The notes under the pieces: generated by a model | What the model was told of the DNA's origin: nothing | Databases searched by the model: none | The model's input: only the letters and a program-made list of their open reading frames with translations | Source of the DNA: Patescibacteria group bacterium | GTDB lineage: Bacteria; Patescibacteriota; WWE3; UBA101185; UBA10185 | Assembly: GCA_019428825.1 (NCBI GenBank) | Contig: JAHYJU010000006.1 | Span: 1-36,315 of the forward strand | Length of the DNA: 36,315 bases | Direction: 5' to 3' | Program-made: the position numbers and the translations under genes | Shown here: positions 7,982 through 12,744 of the stretch, piece after piece | How positions within the stretch are numbered: position 1 is the first letter of the stretch | Layout: every line of letters begins with the position of its first letter

Positions 7982-8530
7982 TTAGTAACCTACAAGTTCT
8001 TTAATTTCAGATACGCTACCCCAGGTAATAGGTGATTCGTTATCAAAAAAATACTTTGGATTGTAATACTGAATATCAACTACTGCACGCTCCAAAGAAG
8101 CAATTGAGTACTTTTTTTCATCTTTTATTCCAACACGATTAAAAAGAAATTCGGAATTCATCTTTCTGACTAAAAAAGATATATTTTCATATTTAAAATC
8201 CATTTCTCTATCTCCTACTAATGTAATTTTTTTTACGTTTTGCATAATAACTCCGTTCTGACTTAATACTGTTTCTAAAGATACATAAGAAAAGGGTCCT
8301 GATAGAGCACAACCTATTTCAAAAGGATCAAGTTTTGAAGGCTCGATTTTTGAAAACATTCCTTTTTTTATTCTGTGTAGTGTTTTGTTTTGAACGTATC
8401 TTTTTAATGTAGTCCAAAGAGTATTTTTATTTGTTATACCCCAGATAGTTGCTATATCAGAACTTGAAAAGATGTTTTTGTCAGCGTTTATCAGCATTTT
8501 TAATTTATCTTTTTGGTCTATCCTGTACAT
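7982..8530 (-). CDS. AbiEi-type antitoxin / winged-helix regulator (copy 3)
   Basis: A 182-aa AbiEi-like protein from the start chosen here. The winged helix (FSSSDIATIWGI, then NTLWTTLKRYVQNKTLHRI and KKGMFSKI) is followed by YVSLETVLSQNGVIMQ and IASLERAVVDIQYY, as in the other copies. An in-frame ATG lies 18 nt upstream (8548), but it sits inside the promoter. The ATG at 8530 is 8 nt past a -10 box and lies within a perfect 24-bp palindrome, so I prefer it. The product should repress its operon through this palindrome. Confidence 0.82.
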   Translation of the reverse strand: MYRIDQKDKLKMLINADKNIFSSSDIATIWGITNKNTLWTTLKRYVQNKTLHRIKKGMFSKIEPSKLDPFEIGCALSGPFSYVSLETVLSQNGVIMQNVKKITLVGDREMDFKYENISFLVRKMNSEFLFNRVGIKDEKKYSIASLERAVVDIQYYNPKYFFDNESPITWGSVSEIKELVGY

Positions 8531-8566
8531 ATATGTACAGGATAACATTAGAGATATTTAAGTCAA
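8520..8566 (-). promoter_or_regulatory. promoter of AbiE-like operon 3 with perfect 24-bp palindromic operator
   Basis: Minus-strand TTGACT (8566-8561) and TATCCT (8544-8539) are 16 bp apart. A perfect 24-bp palindrome at 8520-8543 (half-site ATCCTGTACATA) covers most of the -10, the expected start site and the first codons. Bound repressor would block RNA polymerase directly. The palindrome also lies within the first codons, so it would fold in the mRNA too. Confidence 0.82.
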
Positions 8567-8617
8567 TATTTTTGTCTTAAGCTAATTTTAAACGAAGAAT
8601 ATTAATTTTTGATTAAA

Positions 8618-8938
8618 TTACAACTTATTTTTTTTCTTTGAAACATCTCTTTTACCTACATCATAATCACTTCTATACTCATCCCTTAACCTGTCTGATA
8701 AATACATTTTAATTAAAGATTGGTAAGGAACATCCTGAGCATTTGCTTTTTCTTTTATCCTTGAAAGCAAGTGATTTGGCAATCTTATGGATATAGATGT
8801 GGTAGAAGGTTTTAGATTTGGAAATGTAACCGGAACAAAATCCTCCGGTTCATAATATTCGTTTAGATCTATCTTGCTCCAAAATTCAAACTCTTCGTCT
8901 TCGCTTTTAAATTTAGGTATTTTTAGTTCTTTTTTCAT
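8618..8938 (-). CDS. CopG-like antitoxin, apparently without its toxin
   Basis: A 106-aa protein with the layout of CopG/BrnA-like antitoxins. An acidic N-terminal segment FEFWSKIDLNEYYEPEDF (about 17-34) is followed by a ribbon-helix-helix: strand TSISIRLP (about 47-54), helix NHLLSRIKEKANAQDV and helix PYQSLIKMYLSDRL. The RHH strand should bind DNA and the N-terminal part the toxin. BrnT/BrnA-type operons usually carry the toxin gene next to it, but none lies within 300 bp on either side, so it is an orphan, a solo regulator, or a partner for another toxin here. Unlike most of its neighbours it has a leader, with AAGGAG 10 nt before the ATG. Confidence 0.85.
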   Translation of the reverse strand: MKKELKIPKFKSEDEEFEFWSKIDLNEYYEPEDFVPVTFPNLKPSTTSISIRLPNHLLSRIKEKANAQDVPYQSLIKMYLSDRLRDEYRSDYDVGKRDVSKKKNKL

Positions 8939-8962
8939 AAAGAGGATACTCCTTTTTAATTA

Positions 8963-8991
8963 ATGTATATAACGTATATATACATAGTCAA
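8963..8991 (-). promoter_or_regulatory. promoter and operator of the CopG-like gene
   Basis: Minus-strand TTGACT (8991-8986) is followed at 16 bp by TATACA (8969-8964). An inverted repeat ATGTATAT (8963-8970) and ATATACAT (8978-8985) fills the spacer and -10, fitting repression by a ribbon-helix-helix dimer. The leader is about 20 nt. Confidence 0.7.
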
Positions 8992-9028
8992 GATTTATTT
9001 TGATTAGAAAGAAGTGGTTTATAAAAAC

Positions 9029-9108
9029 AAAAAAGCCCGGACATCTTGTGTTAAAAGAAAAGAGTCCTACCTACTCTTTAGTTTTTCACTTGATATCCGG
9101 GCTTTTTT
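9029..9108. terminator. long bidirectional terminator-like hairpin
   Basis: Arms AAAAAAGCCCGGA (9029-9041) and TCCGGGCTTTTTT (9096-9108) pair over 13 bp. Inside, ATC/GAT, GTG/CAC, and AAAGAGT (9059-9065) with ACTCTTT (9073-9079) continue the pairing, so nearly all 80 nt fold into one long hairpin. A U-run follows the stem on both strands, so it could stop transcripts from either side. It separates the toxin-antitoxin island from the RNA-structure-rich section. It is much longer than a usual terminator stem. Confidence 0.75.
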
Positions 9109-9179
9109 AAAATTTAATTTTCTTCTAATTAAATTCTTCTAATTCTTTAAATATTTCTTTTAAAAAATTGGAAGAACTT

Positions 9180-9227
9180 GGGAGGTAAGTGGTAAGAATA
9201 TAGTTGTAACAGATATACTTACCTCCC
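9180..9227 (-). terminator. hairpin downstream of the small membrane-protein gene
   Basis: GGGAGGTAAGT (9180-9190) and ACTTACCTCCC (9217-9227) form a perfect 11-bp stem starting 6 bp after the stop codon of the 9234-9539 gene. The loop is about 26 nt. No U-run follows at once; a second, weaker hairpin (about 9132-9179) with a T6 tract comes next. It is probably the gene's transcription end or a 3' protective stem. Confidence 0.6.
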
Positions 9228-9233
9228 ATAGAA

Positions 9234-9539
9234 TTACATTTGTTTTAGAGCCTTTTCCAAGCCCTCTTCGAGTAATAAATACAAGAAGAAAGGCCAAATT
9301 ACGATGGCTCTGATACTTTGGATTTTTTTCCTTGGGTATGAAAAATATTCAAAAATAAATCCGAATATGATATACCCCAGAACAATGGAAATATCCAAAG
9401 TTTTGATGTTATGACCAAAAAAGAGTGAATCAGCAATTGAAATCACTCCATATCCGGTTAGTCCAAATACTATGGCTAACAAAATAGCCATCAGTAAGGA
9501 CATAAAAATACATAAAACAAACATCAAACTTTTTTTCAC
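9234..9539 (-). CDS. small multi-pass membrane protein, 101 aa
   Basis: I do not recognise this protein. Three hydrophobic segments are visible: residues about 5-30 (LMFVLCIFMSLLMAILLAIVF), 49-66 (ISIVLGYIIFGFIFEYF) and 77-91 (AIVIWPFFLYLLL), so it is an inner-membrane protein with little soluble mass. The start is GTG. AAAGGAGG lies 5 nt upstream, in the loop of a small hairpin (AGCC/GGCT). The spacing pattern AAAGGAGG-N-TAAAGTG is shared with the next gene upstream (10309 start), so the two starts are related. It lies 17 bp downstream of the cold-shock-domain gene and is probably in its operon. Confidence 0.75.
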   Translation of the reverse strand: MKKSLMFVLCIFMSLLMAILLAIVFGLTGYGVISIADSLFFGHNIKTLDISIVLGYIIFGFIFEYFSYPRKKIQSIRAIVIWPFFLYLLLEEGLEKALKQM

Positions 9540-9556
9540 TTTAGCCTCCTTTGGCT

Positions 9557-10309
9557 TTACACTCTTTTCGCATCTTCTTTTTCTAAATCCTCATTCCTTT
9601 TTTCAAAAGATGAGCGGTCACCAATAAGACGATGCTTGGTACGACCATGGCCATGATGATTAGGTACTGAGAAATCAAGTACCCAATCGTTGTCTGTGAC
9701 TTTAAACAGTGCGGCCCATTTCATACCGTGCCCATCCCCATACTCAAATATTTTTTCCAAACCTTCCGCCTTGTCAATAAAAACAGAAGACATGGCATTG
9801 TAGGAGATGTGCATAACAATGTAGGTCTCACCAGGAGTTAATTTAAAAACTCCCTTTGCTAAAGAACTCATTCGTGCCCTTGAAGGTAATTCAAATTTCA
9901 CATAATCACCATGAATAATACCTTTTTCGAAGGAATTATTATCAACATATACATGGCGGCCATAGTAATTTGAAGCCACAGGCACCAATATTGTTGCAGG
10001 GCCAAGCTTTCGACGGAGCTCTTCTTCAGCTTCTTTAGCTGTTTCTAAATCAGCTAATTTTTGGGCAAGTATTTCCTCCTCTTTTTGTACAGCATTTTTT
10101 TCTTCAGCTGTAAGAGACAAACTTGCCGATGTTACCTTCAGTCCTTTATCGTTCTCCATGAGGTCTTTTACTACAACCTCACGGTTCGATAGATCTACCC
10201 CATAAGGCTGTCTTGAATCAAGGGCGGTTACATGCATAAAAACATCATGCCCTTGAAAATTAACAAATCCAAATCCACGATCTTTATACCAACGTACAAT
10301 TTTAGCCAC
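9557..10309 (-). CDS. cold-shock-domain protein with an unrecognised C-terminal domain
   Basis: The N-terminal 60 residues form a cold-shock (OB-fold) domain, with KIVRWYKDRGFGFVNF (RNP1, about 3-18) and HDVFMHVTAL (RNP2, about 21-30). It should bind single-stranded RNA or DNA. Residues about 66-105 form a charged coiled-coil-like helix (AEEKNAVQKEEEILAQKLAD). The last 145 residues (LVPVASNYYGRHVYVDNN, then FSVPNHHGHGRTKHRLIGD) are a domain I do not recognise, rich in Gly, His and Tyr. A typical Csp is only about 70 aa, so this is a fusion. The start is GTG with AGGAGG in a hairpin loop (AACCT/AGGTT). The leader is long and structured, which recalls cspA-type regulation. Confidence 0.85.
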   Translation of the reverse strand: MAKIVRWYKDRGFGFVNFQGHDVFMHVTALDSRQPYGVDLSNREVVVKDLMENDKGLKVTSASLSLTAEEKNAVQKEEEILAQKLADLETAKEAEEELRRKLGPATILVPVASNYYGRHVYVDNNSFEKGIIHGDYVKFELPSRARMSSLAKGVFKLTPGETYIVMHISYNAMSSVFIDKAEGLEKIFEYGDGHGMKWAALFKVTDNDWVLDFSVPNHHGHGRTKHRLIGDRSSFEKRNEDLEKEDAKRV

Positions 10310-10340
10310 TTTAACCTCCTTTTTAGGTTTAATAGGGATA
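10310..10340 (-). promoter_or_regulatory. hairpins presenting or hiding the ribosome-binding site of the cold-shock-domain gene
   Basis: On the minus strand a GGGA/TCCC hairpin is followed by AACCT-AAAAAGG-AGGTT, a 5-bp stem that places most of the AAAAAGGAGG Shine-Dalgarno sequence in its loop and 3' arm just before the GTG. The next gene (start 9539) has AGCC-AAAGGA-GGCT at the same place. The second pair differs as A-U versus G-C, so pairing is kept. The 11884 gene has a similar GGGGA/TCCCC hairpin followed by ACCTGAAAAAGGAGG. Confidence 0.6.
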
Positions 10341-10461
10341 GCTTCCCTTTTTTCTTTTTTGTGCTTTAGGCAAATGCCTCGGCTACACTCAAAACCGCCT
10401 CTAAATTAAGAGGAATTAAATTACATATGTATATAATCTAATTTCTCCATTTTAGATTTTT

Positions 10462-10553
10462 AAAAAAGGTGTTGAGGAGAGGTCACATAATTAATCACAT
10501 CTAAAATTTTGATGTAAAAACGTACGTGAAACCCCTCCTTTGATTGCTTTTTT
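10462..10553. ncRNA. covarying hairpin element, copy A
   Basis: This 92-bp element has a close relative at 11255-11351. On the plus strand it runs A6, then AGGTGTTGAGGAGAGGT (10467-10483), a variable centre, ACGTGAAACC, and TGATTGCTTTTTT (10541-10553). The A-run pairs with the T-run, GGAGAGGT pairs with ACCCCTCC with one mismatch, and CAC pairs with GTG. A terminal hairpin ACATC/GATGT (10497-10501/10511-10515) closes the centre. The internal loop sequences GGTGTTGA and TGATTGC are identical in both copies. U-runs follow on both strands, so it may act as a bidirectional terminator or attenuator. It lies about 155 nt before the start of the cold-shock-domain gene. Confidence 0.65.
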
Positions 10554-10773
10554 GCCCTATGGTCTCGCCCACACAGTACTTATTCCACCTACCATCCGGT
10601 AGAAATAGGAAAAGTTCCATCTGTATGGATCCGCATTTACGTTTTGGACACTACTTCGCTTAATTTTTGTAAAGCAGTATGTAGTGAGAGGTTCATCACC
10701 TCAGCCAAACGCCACACGTCTATCAGCATGAACTGACACTTTAGCATGTGGTTTGTATTGAAGAAGCCAGTGC
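10554..10773 (-). other. structured non-coding spacer between two small genes
   Basis: No gene is visible in these 220 bp, but the minus strand can form several hairpins in series: CCACATG/CGTGTGG enclosing GTGTCAG/CTGATAGAC, then GAGGT-gatga-ACCTC, then CACTAC/GTAGTG with inner GCTT/AAGC, TCCAT-acag-ATGGA, and CTACC-ggat-GGTAG. Together with copy A it makes a leader of about 460 nt for the cold-shock-domain gene if transcription is continuous. It could equally be a separate RNA ending at copy A. Confidence 0.5.
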
Positions 10774-11112
10774 TTACAAACGCACTGTCTGGACCTCAAC
10801 CTTTTTAACTTTCTCATAATGCGAGAAACTAAAAGTTGCGGTGCCATCTTCCTTCAACTCCCTATCCATTACGGCCCGAATAACCGGGCTAACTTTCTGA
10901 GAGTTAATAACCTCAGACAGGATGGGAAGAGGAAGTACGGCTTCCAGCACAGTCGCACTGTGCTCCTCCACCAGCTCGAGAACACGATCGGCATCTGGTA
11001 CTGTTTCCGAGATCTGTAATATCTCGGCGTTAGAACCAAAAATCCGCTTTAGCTCTGCAAGCTGTTCCTCACTTGCCGGGTGGCGCGTGAGGCGAAGGAT
11101 CACTTCCTTCAC
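10774..11112 (-). CDS. hypothetical protein, 112 aa
   Basis: I do not recognise this protein with confidence. It looks like a small cytoplasmic alpha/beta domain: strand VILRLTRHP (residues 4-12), helix SEEQLAELKRIFG, strand AEILQIS, helix ADRVLELVEEH, strand TVLEAVLPL, helix ILSEVINS, then a C-terminal strand pair (TATFSFSHYEKV). The LTRHP turn recalls small proteins of the Csx type in some CRISPR loci, but no CRISPR array or Cas gene is nearby, so I do not make that call. The start is GTG with AAAGGAG 6 nt upstream. Its GC content is higher than its surroundings, which suggests transfer. Copy B lies about 140 nt upstream. Confidence 0.75.
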   Translation of the reverse strand: MKEVILRLTRHPASEEQLAELKRIFGSNAEILQISETVPDADRVLELVEEHSATVLEAVLPLPILSEVINSQKVSPVIRAVMDRELKEDGTATFSFSHYEKVKKVEVQTVRL

Positions 11113-11254
11113 TTTTTTCTCCTTTCCTTTTTTATTCCCTGCAGGATTGCAGGGTAAGATTGGCTTGACCTTTAAAGGAAGTCATCTCCTTACCGATTGT
11201 TCGGTAATAAAAAACAAAATTAAATAAATTTAATTTGATCTTTTACCACAAAAC
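11113..11254 (-). promoter_or_regulatory. leader of the 112-aa gene with two hairpins
   Basis: Between copy B and the GTG start, the minus strand holds ACCG-aacaat-CGGT and, next to the Shine-Dalgarno region, CCCTGCA-atc-CTGCAGGG. The latter sits where the cold-shock-domain and 11884 genes have GGGA/TCCC-type stems. No promoter is clear. Confidence 0.45.
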
Positions 11255-11351
11255 AAAAAAAGGTGTTGAGGAGAGGTTCGCGTTCACATAGTTGCATTGA
11301 AATTTTCAATGTTAATATGTACGTGAAACCTCTCCCCTGATTGCTTTTTTT
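11255..11351. ncRNA. covarying hairpin element, copy B
   Basis: This is the second copy of the element at 10462-10553. AGGTGTTGAGGAGAGGT (11261-11277) and TGATTGCTTTTTT are identical, and GTACGTGAAACC is also shared. The main stem GGAGAGGT/ACCTCTCC is fully paired here, while copy A has one mismatch. TTCAC/GTGAA extends it. The terminal hairpin is CATTG/CAATG (11295-11299/11307-11311) where copy A has ACATC/GATGT: the sequence differs but pairing is kept, which is evidence for a functional RNA structure. It sits about 142 nt upstream of the 112-aa gene, almost the same distance as copy A from its gene. Confidence 0.65.
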
Positions 11352-11500
11352 AGCTCAGCTGTTTAAAACTTTTTAAATGATAAGCGAGCTTGTACTTACC
11401 AAAACCTTTTTGGCTGCAGAACATTAGATCCTGATTATAGGATTTACGGTGCCAACCGTTGTTCTAAGTGAGCCGAGGAAAGGTGATTCCTCTTTTTTTA
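11352..11500 (-). ncRNA. possible three-way-junction RNA upstream of copy B
   Basis: On the minus strand AGAACA pairs with TGTTCT and encloses two hairpins, ACGGT-tggc-ACCGT and ATCCT-ataatc-AGGAT. An outer stem, GGCTCA with TGAGCT, can enclose this. A separate hairpin, GAGGA-atcaccttt-CCTC, lies next to the stop codon of the 11501-11884 gene. The arrangement looks like an aptamer followed by a terminator-like element (copy B), but I cannot match it to a known riboswitch class. Confidence 0.4.
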
Positions 11501-11884
11501 CTAACTCCAGCGATTAAGAACCGCTGAAATTATTCCTTCTCCTGGGATCTTAACTTCCAACCATTCCTGGTCGGAAAAAAATCCCTTGATGCCCATCAAG
11601 GCATATACCTTGATGGAAGCGCCCAAAAAGTCCACTACCTCCTCGAAGGAGGTAGTTTTTCGTACTTCCCCCAAATTCCTTACCATTCCCCCCAACTGGT
11701 AAGTTTCCCCCTTTTTCTCGACTATCGTGTAATAACCTCCAGGGAGGTTAATACACATGTACCCACCCTCTCGGATGGATACGCTATTTATTCCCTCAAT
11801 GCCTTCTATGGCATTGAGGGTTTCTAATATCCACTGGGGGATTTCATTGGGGAAAATCCCCAGTTCAAGAATAAACTCTGCCAT
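11501..11884 (-). CDS. hypothetical protein, 127 aa
   Basis: I do not recognise this protein. It is small, acidic and cytoplasmic by appearance. Residues 1-60 alternate strands and helices (FILELGIFPNEIPQWILETL, then INSVSIREGGYMCINLPGGY), ending in a Gly-rich turn. A helical segment FEEVVDFLGASIKVYALMG (about 80-98) follows, and the C-terminus is WLEVKIPGEGIISAVLN. The ATG has AAAAAGGAGG upstream, preceded by a GGGGA/TCCCC hairpin and ACCT, a layout resembling the leader of the cold-shock-domain gene. It is the most upstream gene of the minus-strand series 11884-9234. Confidence 0.75.
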   Translation of the reverse strand: MAEFILELGIFPNEIPQWILETLNAIEGIEGINSVSIREGGYMCINLPGGYYTIVEKKGETYQLGGMVRNLGEVRKTTSFEEVVDFLGASIKVYALMGIKGFFSDQEWLEVKIPGEGIISAVLNRWS

Positions 11885-11953
11885 TTTTTCCTCCTTTTTC
11901 AGGTCTGTTGGGGATGGCTCCCCATTTTGGATTTTCCTATCAAGCGTTTTTGC

Positions 11954-12013
11954 TCAATAGCTAGTACAGGCATTCTTGGTAGGCAGGAATAAATACCTGT
12001 ACATAGTTATTGA
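11954..12013 (-). ncRNA. strong stem-loop upstream of the 127-aa gene
   Basis: TCAATAGCTAGTACAGG (11954-11970) pairs with CCTGTACATAGTTATTGA (11996-12013), giving 17 bp with one G-U pair and one bulged base. The loop contains TTGGTAGG (11976-11983), a word repeated three more times in the next 800 bp. It lies about 70 nt before the ATG of the downstream gene and may be part of its leader. Confidence 0.55.
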
Positions 12014-12549
12014 ACAAATAATTACAACAATTTTTGAATTTTCATTGATTTAACTTAAATTTTCAAAGTACTCTTTCCTTAACTTTTTCCTAATCTCAAC
12101 TCTCATTTTTAAAAAATTAAGAGCTGAGTTAGGAGACCATCTTGTTAAAAAAACAAAATGATAAACTCTCTCCTTTTTAGGTAGTATCCATAAACCTATT
12201 TGGTAGGATACTTTAGGCAGGAAGTAAACAGATTAATATTCACTACCTTTTAAGTTCTTTAATTTTGAACTTTTTCTAATTCTTCTTAGATCTTTTAATT
12301 TCAAATCTCTAAGAGCAAAATTTTAAAGCAATCATATATTGGGCCACTCTTCTCGGCAAAGCTTTAGCGTAGCCGGACAGATTCCCTATTTGTTAAGGTT
12401 TTTACCTTAACTTCTGAATAATTTTATTCAGATTTTAAAGTCTTCCTAATCTTTCGTATTAAAGGGATATACCCAGTAATAACCAATTTGGTAGGAAAAG
12501 ATTGTAGGCGACTATGTAATTTAATGTTTAAAAGATTAAAATTTTTATC
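12014..12549. other. non-coding stretch with serial hairpins
   Basis: No credible gene is seen in this stretch. Hairpins in order are 12089-12133 (CCTAA/TTAGG, CTCA/TGAG, CTCT/AGAG), 12183-12212 (AGTATCC/GGATACT), 12392-12411 (GTTAAGGT/ACCTTAAC), 12414-12431 (CTGAATAA/TTATTCAG) and 12445-12508 (CCTAATCTTT with AAAGATTGTAGG). The word TTGGTAGG recurs at 12200 and 12488 in nearly identical 16-nt contexts. A short palindromic stretch at 12353-12377 (CGGCAAAGCTTTAGCGTAGCCG) resembles a segment near 31690. The density of pairing suggests one or more structured transcripts; the strand is uncertain. Confidence 0.45.
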
Positions 12550-12688
12550 TTCTAAACAAAAATCTGTCTAAGATATCGGTGGGTCTAACTTAGTACTCTC
12601 CCCGGTTTATTTAAAATAGAATATATTTCTATGAATATGGGATGATAGGTTATTGTCCCGTGTATCTTAGGCAAGTTTCTGTTTAGAA
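12550..12688. ncRNA. structured RNA candidate with two nested long-range helices
   Basis: TTCTAAACA (12550-12558) pairs perfectly with TGTTTAGAA (12680-12688). Inside it, CTAAGATA (12568-12575) pairs with TATCTTAG (12663-12670), and GGG/CCC continues inward. A smaller ATAGAA/TTCTAT hairpin lies near the centre. Seventeen perfectly nested pairs over 139 nt are more than expected by chance for closing helices, even in AT-rich DNA. A terminator-like stem (12695-12744) follows at once on the plus strand, which favours plus-strand transcription. Confidence 0.5.
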
Positions 12689-12694
12689 TTAAAA

Positions 12695-12744
12695 AAAGCC
12701 AAGAACTGAAAAGAATATTTTTATTCTTACCAAATCCCGGCTTT
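12695..12744 (+). terminator. terminator-like hairpin after the 12550-12688 RNA candidate
   Basis: AAAGCC (12695-12700) pairs with GGCTTT (12739-12744). An inner AAGAATA/TATTCTT hairpin (12711-12717/12722-12728) sits inside. An A-run precedes and GTTTATTT follows, so it is weaker than the 9029-9108 hairpin but similarly built. Confidence 0.5.

Noticed and set aside
10774-11112. Calling the 112-aa protein a CRISPR accessory (Csx-type) protein
   Set aside because: Only a short LTRHP-like turn is similar, and there is no CRISPR or Cas context.
10462-11351. Elements A and B as integron attC sites
   Set aside because: Their ends do not give the RYYYAAC/GTTRRRY pair in the right orientation, and no integrase gene is present.
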